Shown here: in pieces, positions 55,859-64,000 of the stretch
Position numbering within the stretch: the first letter of the stretch is position 1
Layout of the letters: every line of letters starts with the position of its first letter
Assembly (NCBI RefSeq): GCF_905163445.1
Contig: NC_053194.1
Location: 10,086,921-10,150,920, forward strand
Direction of reading: 5' to 3'
From: Pararge aegeria
Taxonomy: Eukaryota > Arthropoda > Insecta > Lepidoptera > Nymphalidae
DNA: 64,000 bases
Made by a program: the position numbers and the translations under genes
The notes under the pieces: model-generated
Told to the model about the DNA's origin: nothing
Databases searched by the model: none
Seen by the model: only the letters and a program-made list of their open reading frames with translations

Positions 55859-56585
55859 TATAATATTATATATATTATATTTATCTGGGCCTCAGTGTCA
55901 GATGGAGTTAGGAAATAATGAGCAACTATATAAATTAGAGGAAAGAGAAGACTTACTGAAACAGAGTTTATTTATCGTTTGTAAAAGACATTCATTTCTC
56001 AAAATTTCGAAAACGTAGGTCAGTCGTTCTTGGGAAAAATGAAATATGCATTCCTTAAGAATGTGAAAGAACTGGGTGGAAAGATAATGGATGTGGGAAG
56101 GTTTGCAGTTGCAATGCGGTGTAGAAGAGCAAATTTTCTCATTTTAACTAGGAAAAACTCTTAAAACTTTCAAGACAACTCTGCACAGCGTAGTTTTACT
56201 AGAACGGTAAGCTTTGAGAAAGAAATAGAAATTCCCTGAAGCATTTTTTACTTTTATTTTTTTATTAATTGTGCATAAATATAATAAAGGCGTTTTAATA
56301 AAGACAGAGTGTCTTTGATGTTAAGATGCCAGTTAAATTGCTTTATACCTCAGATTGATACAATTTCTGATTTTCTTTGACATAATTAAAATAAAATAAG
56401 TATGCGCGAAATGCAGTTTTTACAACTTCGTCATTGATTTAATATACTACTATCGTTACTTTGTTATTACCTGACTTGAAAAACTGAGAACGCTTCAAAT
56501 TCGGTTATATTTTTTTTTTAATACTAGGTATAAAGCATGATTTACGCTAGCTCGTGGTGGGACCGAGCGGAGTATTGTTCGATGT
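55859..56585. other. unassigned DNA before the Harbinger element
   Basis: No frame or repeat recognised. Confidence 0.4.
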
Positions 56586-56935
56586 CAGCAGGGCTAGCAT
56601 GGGCGGGGGACATTTTCTCCACGGGGAAAGGATATAACGTTTATCCCCTCACGCATTTATATCCACCCCCCGAGCATGGGCACACGGGTGGACAATATAT
56701 CCACGGTGGATATAATAGGGGAAAGACGAATCCCCGGTAAATGTCACAAATTAATTATTCTAATCTGTGCTCATGGTTTTGACAAATAAATTTTTCGTTT
56801 TCTGTTTTGTTTTAGTTGTCTAAGTTTTTTATTGTTTTTTTTATCTATAAATGTTCCTCGTCTGCGGTTGTTTGTTTATATTATTTATTCTGGATTTTTC
56901 AAAGTGGTATAAAACCTACCTTTCGAGAAAATAAA

Positions 56936-57515
56936 ATGAGTGCTAAAAAGTAAGTCTTCTATTATAAAATGTTTGAAAAAGTGACTACCTATTTATTTAG
57001 AAGCGTACCTAATGATAGATGTTTTACAGTGAAAGTAAACAGACATTAATCATCAAGATCCAATCCTGTTTACATATCAAATTATTGATCTTGTACTATT
57101 TTATTTAAAGTTGTGCTTGCCTTTTTCTATGGCCCATTAGTTGACAAATTTGTGTTTATTCAGATCAAGAAGTAATAAAATACAATTGCAAATGTTGGTA
57201 GATTACATGCCAACCCACAACCACCTTGCCACTGGGGAATTCACAGGAACTCTTAGGAGCCAAAAGGGCAGACTCCCAGTGGCAAATCTTAGTCATTACT
57301 GAAGGAGCATGGGCCAGACGGGACGGTCAATCAGTGGAAACAGTTAAGTCAATTTTGCGGTAAAGTAAGCAAGTGCAAAAAATTTAAATTATTTATTAGT
57401 TTTGTTGGCATCAAACAAGTCTTGCATAATTTTTCTTTTATTTGCAGACGTGGCAGGACATTAAAAAAGCTGCAACAGCACGGGGACGCAGCACCACAGG
57501 CAACATATACATAGT
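56936..57515 (+). pseudogene. Harbinger trihelix/Myb-like DNA-binding protein, broken
   Basis: Exon 1 (56936-56949) MSAK ends at a GTAAGT donor. Exon 2 starts at 57164 after TTTATTCAG, and its phase joins correctly to give KSRSNKIQLQMLVDYMPTHN and TGEFTGTLRSQKGRL. A frameshift region and a TGA follow. The reading resumes in another frame as LKEHGPDGTVNQWKQLSQFC before GTAAAG (57360). Exon 3 after TTTGCAG (57448) reads TWQDIKKAATARGRSTTGNI. The pattern Q...LLE.M..H..LA.G..........W..L...LN..GP.....W...W.D.K...K..A is that of the accessory DNA-binding protein of Harbinger elements, which helps target the transposase to the ends. The frame is broken, so no full protein is made. Confidence 0.7.
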
Positions 57516-58726
57516 ATACATGTTGCTGTAAAGTCTGGTTGAGTGAAGAATTTATTTATTTTCCAGAGTAGGTATAGATGGAAGAATGCAGGATGCTCAT
57601 TTATCGCACAAAAATAAATTAAAAAGGATGAAAAGGTTAATTTAGAAATTTTATTAATTAAAATATGTATTTATAAATCTTTCTCTTTTTTGTCGAGCAA
57701 CTGTTAACAATCTTGTTTGATCCATATTTGATGTCTGATGTCGTTCTTCGCTCGTATTTACAAAATTTACTGTCATTTGCTCCATTAGAGTTCTGAAATA
57801 TACAAATTATATTATGCTCAATACTGTTGACCCAAATTAGTAGGGCAAATTGTATGTGAAAATGCAGGATCAATGATTTATAAGGAACCATTATTATAAG
57901 ATATAATTTTATAATATTACCAAACATTAATGTGCCCAATAATAATAAGTTATGGGAACTTAAATATTATTTAAAGTATATATTTACAATACACGCCTAT
58001 AATGATGCATAATATTATAAAGTGTTATGCAGGCATATATAAGTGGAGATGCTTTTTCGGGACTGTAATGAAGCACCCAGTCAATCCCCAAGCTGCGAAA
58101 TGTGTCTTTGAGGTACCTATTGGCCCTTTCCACACAGTTTCTTACTTGGCAGTGCCAGTTTGTGTACTTCTCTGCAGAACTATTTGGTGCAGCTTCTAAA
58201 TCCGGAGTCATCATCCAAGGCTCTAGAGCATAGCCTGAGTCCCCAATAAAATTCTACTTTGTTATTTAAACATGTAAATTAATTCCTACTTGTTTTGCTT
58301 TTTCAGATTTTCTCCAAGATTTTAATAAAATGTTGAATAGAAATATATGCACAATCCTACATTGTAATTTGGACGTGATGATTAACCCATGCCCATGTTA
58401 AATAATTTATCAGACATTTTTTTTTGTATTTTCTTATATTTCATTACTAAATACAGTATCTACTGCCAAGTTTTTGTACTAATTCCTCAAATAAACAATT
58501 TTATTATAATGAGACATTGTTTTTTGTATATTCATATAAATAATTTACCAGACTAGTCGTATACAACATATGCAGCAGAATCCTAGGCATGTAATTTCTA
58601 GGTAATTATGAGGAGTATAATATAATGATATAGGTAGGTGTGTAACTTTTTTTGATTTGCATTGTTTCCCTTTTATACTAGTAAATGGCAACAATAAGTA
58701 AAGTTTTGAAAGTTTGCACATTTTAT

Positions 58727-59020
58727 TTAAAACATACATAAGATGTAGTACTGTCCAATTCTACTTTCATACAGCTGTATCTTTTCATATTTTACTTTAG
58801 AGTTAATAAATATGAATTGGTCATGGACACACACCACAATCTGTAAAACATATTTTAAAATTATTAACTTACTTGATTGTTTAAGTTTTTGATAAACTCT
58901 AGATCTAAATAATTTGTCTTTACCAGTTGAACATCTATCGTGGATCTCCAGAGTCTGTTCCCGGGAATAATATCTACTTTGGTCTAAAATGAAATGAAAA
59001 ATAATTAAAGTACCTAGCAT
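58727..59020 (-). other. unidentified open frame between transposase exons
   Basis: 97 codons, ILDQSRYYSREQTLEIHDRC then STGKDKLFRSRVYQKLKQ, followed by GTAAGT and an ATTTT-rich stretch to ACAG. It is coding-like in its first half but does not match the missing first-Asp exon as I know it. It may be part of the transposon or of the adjoining LINE fragment. Confidence 0.3.
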
Positions 59021-59068
59021 TGAATATCTTTGCTATGTACTTATACTGAAGTACTAAGTACTGACTAA

Positions 59069-59395
59069 TAATTTTATTATTAAAGTAAGTATATCTATAT
59101 TTGATGAGGGGATGTCTGCCATTGCCAGACGGGTGATCAGTCCTATGTAAGGACCATTCCACCCTATTCCCCATGTTTGAGACACAGGTTTTACTGGTGT
59201 CCCGGCAGGGTCCCCCCTGTAACCTACCAGTCTCTGTGGTGAACCTAACAATATCCCCTAAGGTGAGGTTTGCTAGGTCTTCTTCACTTATTCTATCCTT
59301 ACCTTGTAGTTCCCATCTTACCAACACGTACAAGGGGCACTCGGCTATAAAGTGAAAACTAGTTATCACATCACTGCACTTTGAACAGGATGGGA
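59069..59395 (-). mobile_element. nested LINE C-terminal CCHC fragment
   Basis: From about 59388 the minus frame reads CSKCSDVITSFHFIAECPLY, ELQGKDRISEEDLANLTLGD and IVRFTTETGRLQ. Cys-X2-Cys...His-X4-Cys followed by acidic helix and a conserved LRF-like end is the zinc tail behind the RNase H domain in several non-LTR clades. It sits between transposase exons 2 and the last exon. Upstream reverse transcriptase and RNase H are absent. Confidence 0.65.
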
Positions 59396-60182
59396 TTTAT
59401 ATTTACTAATGAGAATTATTAGGAAGTAAGTACCTATATATACTCACATACTGACAATAGCTCCAGTAATTTGGGTCAGTTATTTGCTGACTGTTGTTTG
59501 AGCAACAGCCATGGTCTTGACCTGTCCCCGCTGATAACTACCGTCCGCTAATAGCCTTAAAGATGTGAGAACCTAGACAAAAAGTGATTAGCCATGCTTT
59601 TTTTTAAACCTACGTTCATATATAGATGATGTCTTTGCACAAGGTGATTTTAGGTACTTAATAACAACTTACTTTTATGTGCACTGGTAGTCCATCGACA
59701 GCATTTAGTGGTTTTAGTGCCTCATTAAGCTCCTCGCACAAGTACAGCACACAATTTTTACCCATCCGAAACAAGTGTTGGAACTCTGCATCGGGAAATT
59801 CGAACGGATTACTGGCGTCACGTAAAGATCGCCGGTGTAATTTTTGTTCAGATTTCTCCATTTCACTTGAATAATAAGAGCCCCAGAAAGCACGAGACAT
59901 GTTTTTTTCGACTTTAATTCGTTAACAGAATTTTAAACCCACGTCTAAGGACGGGGATAAAATTGTCGCTTTCAAATGTCAAAAAAGGATAGTCTTTCCC
60001 CTTTCATTTCTTCCCATGCTATGGGCGGGGGATATATATCCACGAGAAATGTCAAACGGGGATAAATTTATCCTCTCCCCTGTTGCCGTGCTCTGGCAAG
60101 GGGAAAAGATAATTATGTCCCTTGATAGAGGATATAATCGGGGGATATAATTTATATCTCCTGCCCGTGCTAGCCCTGCTGG

Positions 60183-60561
60183 ACGAGACACTGATCACCG
60201 CTATCTACAGTCTTCTTTTTACAAAATCATTATTGACTGGTTGATATTGAGCAACCACTATCTCATGATTTAGAAGAAGATAGACAAGTAAGAGCTAAGA
60301 GTGTTATTTTATTTTTTAATCATATTAGTTTAACTTAATTTAACTTAGCTATTTAAAATAAATAAGATCATACACGGGCATGTAAACTTAATCAAGTTAG
60401 AACAAAGTTTGCATTATGGTCGAACTTTGGGGAACTTTTAACAACTTTGATTGGGGAGAAATTAACTGCCCCAAAGGGCGAACCGATCTTTCATATTCGG
60501 CAATTTTCAAAAGGTAAATCAACTTCCATAAATTAAACTTATGAACTTGATATATAGTTTC
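60183..60561. other. unassigned DNA
   Basis: Nothing recognised. Confidence 0.45.
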
Positions 60562-60845
60562 CTTATCATCATCATCATCACATCAACTCATTTCCGGCCC
60601 ACTACAAGGCATTACCTACACTGAGGAGGGGTGAAGGCCGTAGTCCACCACGGTGGCCCAGTGCGGATTGGTGGACTCCACACACCTTAGAGAACACAAT
60701 ATAGAACTAAGGCATGCAGGTTTCGTCGCGATGTTTTTCTTCACCGTTGAACCGAGTAATATTTTAATTACTTAATACGCTCATAATCGAGGTGCGAACT
60801 GGGATTCGAACTCAGCATTGTAAGAGTTATAAAAAGCCTACCCAT
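60562..60845 (-). mobile_element. SINE-F, near full length
   Basis: TTATCATCATCATCATCACA, TTTCCGGCCCACTACAAGGC, CGTAGTCCACCACGGTGGCC, TTCGTCGCGATGTTTTTCTT and TGGGATTCGAACTCAGC (B box complement). A-box end decayed. Confidence 0.8.
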
Positions 60846-61261
60846 AATTATTTATAACTCGTACTGGAGGTTTTCTTCATTTTATATGATCTGCATACCC
60901 TGTGCGTACCCTCTATGCGCGCCACTGTAGGCACCTACTAATTCTTTGGACGAGCTGTCACTTATAGCTTTAACGTTTACCACTAAATAATATAAGATAG
61001 TAAGATATCAGCCATGCCACACTCGATAACTGGACTCCACATTAAACTGGCTCGTAACGTTAGAGTTAATTGCCCCACACTGAAGTTGTTCCAAGTTCCC
61101 TTAGTTGGCTATCAGCAAACTTTGGTTACGCCGCGCTTAGCTTACATATCCGTAGGTAACTATTTTAATTGACATCAAACTTCTTTGGCGCTATCTTGTA
61201 TCCATATAGCAAAATGAGATGAGAAGCTAATTTTTAACAAAATTAACTAATGGATTTAAGA
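60846..61261. other. unassigned DNA
   Basis: GCGCGCCACTGTAG at 60920 looks like a hAT right end, but no partner or duplication was found. Confidence 0.4.
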
Positions 61262-61420
61262 TCATCCAGGCGCAGCGGTGAGTGCTGTGTGATTTTAAGT
61301 AGAAGGAATTAATAATATCTGAATTTTCCCAGGTCAGACTCTCTAGTCTGACCTGGGAAAATTCAGATATTATTATATATCAGATAATTGGGAGTGGTGG
61401 TGGACTTCAGCCCTAGATAG
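61262..61420 (+). mobile_element. SINE-A head and middle with internal hairpin
   Basis: Head TCCAGGCGCAGCGGTGAGTG (A box) is intact but the B box is deleted (about 45 bp lost). The SINE middle AATATCTGAATTTTCCCAGG is then followed by a four-base loop CTCT and a perfect inverse copy: arms 61311-61340 and 61345-61374, 30 bp. SINE-A sequence resumes as GGTGGTGGACTTCAGCCC. Confidence 0.85.
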
Positions 61421-61765
61421 TTTTTTTTTTTTTAATAGCTCCATTTTCCTGGAGCGCCGGTTTCCTCTGATGTGGTTGTCGGAGACCTTTTGTATCCATT
61501 TAACTTTCTATATTTTTATTTATTTATTTATGTATTATTATTAATAATTAATAAATTTATTTATTTATTTGTTACAAATTTTGGAGTAGAAGTAGAAAGA
61601 GATAGGACACTGCAATGTTACACATGTAATTCTTTATATTCTTATAATACAAATTTTATATTGCGTCTTTTACTACTGTGTACTATTTCATTCTATTGCT
61701 ATTCGGGCTACTTTACTTACAGTTATTTAGGCAGGGGTCCCTTGCAGAAGCATTATTAAGGTTTT
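61421..61765 (-). mobile_element. insertion with poly(T) start inside SINE-A, family unknown
   Basis: Starts with T13 (a poly(A) tail if read on minus), then AATAGCTCCATTTTCCTGGA and GGAGACCTTTTGTATCC. SINE-A stops before it and resumes after it, and TAGTT/GAGTT occurs at both junctions. So it is a retrotransposed copy of about 340 bp in minus orientation. The 95-codon plus frame in it is incidental. Confidence 0.55.
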
Positions 61766-61980
61766 GAGTTACCACCGAACCGACAATCACGTGCCGCCGA
61801 GCGATTTAGTGTTCCTATATGATGTCGCGTAGAATCCAAGTAGGGGTATGGGTTTAAAATAACTGCCATACCCCTAACCGGTTAGCCCACTAGTTACCAT
61901 TTTACACTGCATCATCACTAGCCAGCAGGCGAGATCACATTCAGGCATACTAGGCTTGAAGTGGAATAAAAAAAAAATAA
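61766..61980 (+). mobile_element. SINE-A 3' part (resumed)
   Basis: GAGTTACCACCGAACCGACA, CACGTGCCGCCGAGCGATTT, GATGTCGCGTAGAATCCAAG and CATCATCACTAGCCAGCAGG, ending in AATAAAAAAAAAATAAGG-like tail. Together with 61262-61420 it makes one copy. Confidence 0.85.
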
Positions 61981-62097
61981 GGTAATATTTCACATGTGGA
62001 CTAATATCTAAATAATATACCTACGTGTAACCATTGAATTAAAAACAAACATAATCCTTATTCAGCCATTATTGTACGCATTGCACTGTGTCGGAAT

Positions 62098-62262
62098 AAT
62101 AATAATAAAATAATAAATATACTACGACAATACACACATCGCCATCTAGCCCCAAATTAAGCGTAGCTTGTGTTACGGGTACTAAGATGACTGATTAAAA
62201 TTTCATGAATAATATAAATAAATACTTAGAATATTCATATAAACACTGAAAAATAATTATGA
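62098..62262 (-). mobile_element. SINE-B, head truncated
   Basis: AATAAATATACTACGACAAT, ACACACATCGCCATCTAGCC, AGCGTAGCTTGTGTTACGGG and TACTAAGATGACTGATTAAA, then ends before the boxes. Adjoins repeat P. Confidence 0.8.
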
Positions 62263-62282
62263 TGAGTATAATTGTTATTTTC

Positions 62283-62455
62283 CCATTTTCCCATTATATG
62301 GTGAACGCTTAGAACATTAGAGGTAAAATAATTATTGTTAACTGCTAAATGGTGTGATGTGACTAACCGTTTTTTCGAGAAACCAATCTAAAGTGGAGTG
62401 GTTTTTGATGCTTCATTATTAGTCGTGTACACGGTTTCTGTATGTTCTAAATTCT
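62283..62455 (-). repeat. repeat P, minus copy
   Basis: CATTAGAGGTAAAATAATTA, AGTGGAGTGGTTTTTGATGC and GTTTCTGTATGTTC are the inverse of 26808-26990. Confidence 0.7.
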
Positions 62456-62461
62456 ACGGGA

Positions 62462-62580
62462 TCGGGGATAAACTTGTCCCTATTGTATGTTGTCCTGCTA
62501 TGGCAGGGGAAAACGTTAATTTTATACCTTGTCAGGGGATATAATTTTTGCTTTCTACCTACTCTAACCGTTCTGGGCCC
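62462..62580 (+). mobile_element. detached right-end sequence of the Harbinger-like family
   Basis: TCGGGGATAAACTTGTCCCT, TGGCAGGGGAAAACGTTAAT and TCAGGGGATATAATTTTTGC align with 60056-60180. It directly follows repeat P. The 63-codon minus frame is incidental. Confidence 0.6.
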
Positions 62581-62964
62581 AGACACATAGAGCTTGGTGC
62601 CATTTTCCAATGGGAAAATTCGTAAAAAGTTCGGTAGGCTAGCTTTTTAATTTTTGTATTGATTACGTATTTGTAAACTGTTTCTATTGGATAGATTAGA
62701 AGTGTTATAAATTAATTTTACTAAATTGGCTAGACAGATAAGTAATACAATTTGGTAAGGTATCTTAAGGTCTTGCTAAGCTGCATAATCACAATGCATA
62801 TCGCTCGAGCGATAGTTGCATGAGAAACTTTTCGATCGCTAAAGAAATTAGCTTTTCGTGTTGCTTGACTAACCAAGTGGTTGCGTGCCTTTACGTTATT
62901 AGTTGATAAATGGAAAACCTATGGGCAGAGCTTAGCAAAAATATAATCCATAATTAATATTATC
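62581..62964. other. unassigned DNA
   Basis: Nothing recognised. Confidence 0.45.
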
Positions 62965-63176
62965 CACGTTTCTGATACGTGCCGCTAAGATGTGGAACGC
63001 CCTCCCGGCAACTGTGTTCCTACCACGTATAATTTAAGTACCTTCAAGGCTAGAGTGAATAGGCTTTTTCTAGGCAAGCGTGCTCCAACCTAGACCTCAT
63101 CATTGCTTTCTAACGGGCATGATTGTCGTCAAGCGCTGGCCTATAGTTAAAAAAAGAAAAAAAAAATTGTATTAAA
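62965..63176 (+). mobile_element. LINE 3' end, same family as 1.0-1.5 kb
   Basis: Reads AKMWNALPATVFLPRI, then in another frame STFKARVNRLFLGKRAPT, then a tail TCGTCAAGCGCTGGCCTATA and an A-rich run. Same order as the minus copy at 1000-1495. 5'-truncated and frameshifted. Confidence 0.85.
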
Positions 63177-64000
63177 ATGACTTCTGTTCCAGGTTAAGTA
63201 TACCTGGTTCTTAAGAGCTTCGCTAAGCAGCAAATCTGAACAGAAAATCCAATCCAAGGCCTATCCGCACAAAGTTTAGGGACGTAGTACGTAAAGTTGT
63301 ACATAACGGACACTTCTATTGCGAAAGTTAGCCAGTTTAGCATATCGTTTGCATAAACAAGTACAACTTACTATAGGCTCTTTTATGATATCTATAGTAA
63401 TAGTTACTTGCTTAATGTTTGCTTTAATGTTTTTTTTTTGAGAAGAATGCGTTTCCATTAATTTTGGGTGATCTGCTTTTCAAATCCTCTGAATCTCTTA
63501 TCCTCATCTTAATTTGCCCGAACTCCATAGGTCCTACATCCTGCTAAAAATAAAACTATCCACCTTTCAACACCAACATTAAAACCTTCAGGTTTGGATG
63601 ATGGCGTTGAAAAGTGATGGTTGGACTAATTACAACGAATAGGAGTTTTGTTTATTTATATATTGAACTTTTAACTTTGCCTAAAGGAAACACGAGGCAA
63701 TGAATACATTTGTCGTGGCACTCATATAAAAAATATTTACTTTTGGATATCTGTCTTGTCTTTGTGCATTCTTGTTTACGGATGCCGGATCTTTCCCTTT
63801 ATTAAGACATTGCGCCTTACCAAATTTCATGATTGTAGGTCATATTCTAGGATGTAGGATACGATACAAACGGGTTTTTGGATTTATTCCTTTTCCTTAG
63901 AAGTTTACTTTTTCATAGCTCCTAGGTAGGTATAGCAGACCTATTTGATATTTATTTCAACTCGACTATTCGTTTTAATAGATGTAAAGTATGATGTGAA
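63177..64000. other. unassigned DNA to window end
   Basis: A 60-codon minus frame at 63276-63458 has no motif. No repeat was recognised. Confidence 0.45.

Larger units (their letters stand above)
57984..59900 (-). pseudogene. Harbinger DDE transposase (DDE_Tnp_4 type), broken and incomplete
   Basis: Exon 1 (59900-59673, 76 codons) includes HRRSLRDASNPFEFPDAEFQ and YLCEELNEALKP, ending at a GTAAGT donor. Exon 2 (59572-59448), after CTAG, reads VLTSLRLLADGSYQRGQVKT, then a TAA after TTVSK, then LTQITGAIVSM and a GTGAGT donor. The last exon (58253-57984) reads NFIGDSGYALEPWMMTPD, NCVERANRYLKDTFRSLGID, HYSPEKASPLIYACITLYNI and ends at TAA. GDSGY and the NCVERANG-like motif hold the second Asp and the Glu of the catalytic triad. 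The exon that should carry the first Asp (the DGTHI-type motif) was not found. With a stop and a missing exon, the gene is inactive. Exon phases agree, which supports the intron calls. These enzymes cut and paste the element in the nucleus. Confidence 0.8.
56586..60182. mobile_element. PIF/Harbinger-type DNA transposon, two broken genes
   Basis: Left end CAGCAGGGCTAGCATGGGCG and right end (complement) CAGCAGGGCTAGCACGGGCA are inverted repeats; subterminal parts at both ends are rich in GGGGATA/TATCCCC motifs. Inside are remnants of the two genes such elements carry: a trihelix/Myb-like DNA-binding protein on + (56936-57515) and a DDE transposase on - (59900-57984). The genes are convergent. 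A LINE fragment lies between transposase exons. I could not define the 3-bp target duplication with confidence (left flank TGT, right flank GAC if the repeat starts at CAGC). Detached right ends occur at 2633 and 62462. Confidence 0.82.

Noticed and set aside
58974..59369. 131-codon gene
   Set aside because: Its N-terminal part is a LINE CCHC tail and the rest is untranslated A/T-rich sequence inside the transposon.
60920..60935. Second hAT right end (GCGCGCCACTGTAG)
   Set aside because: No matching left end or 8-bp duplication nearby.

Overview
The window is AT-rich, repeat-laden nuclear DNA. The interspersed repeats (several tRNA-headed SINE families, 3' ends of several non-LTR retrotransposons, and the dispersed repeats ending in GACGAAGTCGCGGGCA..AGCTAGT) are, from my knowledge of such genomes, typical of Lepidoptera, probably a butterfly. 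Species cannot be fixed from the sequence. I found no convincing host exon on either strand; the longest open frames are 60-130 codons and most are chance or transposon remnants. The segment is best read as intergenic or intronic DNA.

Layout. 0-13 kb: a frameshifted LINE 3' end (1.0-1.5 kb), SINEs of four kinds, paired perfect hairpins (4.5 and 6.8 kb), a 42-bp minisatellite (10.7 kb) and a decayed hAT transposon with terminal repeats and an 8-bp target duplication (11.68-13.13 kb). 13-31 kb: mostly unassigned AT-rich DNA with scattered SINE copies, a 143-bp AT-rich palindrome (21.9 kb) and a LINE 3' end at 28.1 kb. 31-40 kb: LINE C-terminal fragments (31.5, 32.9, 35.1, 36.3, 37.0 kb) and dispersed repeats. 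40-44 kb: two GC-rich islands (40.2-41.2 and 43.1-43.7 kb) flank a 750-bp run of six short inverted repeats (41.93-42.69 kb). 44-56 kb: SINEs, LINE ends and two small fold-back elements (51.6 and 52.2 kb). 56.6-60.2 kb: a PIF/Harbinger-type DNA transposon with remnants of both characteristic genes and a LINE fragment lying inside its transposase gene. 60-64 kb: a SINE split by a later insertion and carrying a 30-bp-arm hairpin, detached Harbinger ends, and a second copy of the LINE seen at 1.0 kb.

How the parts relate. The 3' tail of the commonest SINE (called SINE-A here) resembles the 3' end of the LINE at 1.0 kb and 63 kb, as expected if the SINE borrows that LINE's enzyme. The Harbinger element holds two convergent broken genes (a DNA-binding trihelix/Myb-like protein and a DDE transposase). 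The hAT element keeps only the N-terminal half of its transposase.

The least explained features are the many short hairpins with perfect or nearly perfect arms of 8-30 bp and loops of mostly 3-6 bases. In two SINE copies the arms are built from the SINE's own sequence, so the inversions arose after insertion, as expected of template switching or snap-back synthesis. Names SINE-A, -B, -C, -F and repeat R, D, G, H, J, K, P, Q are local labels, not library names.
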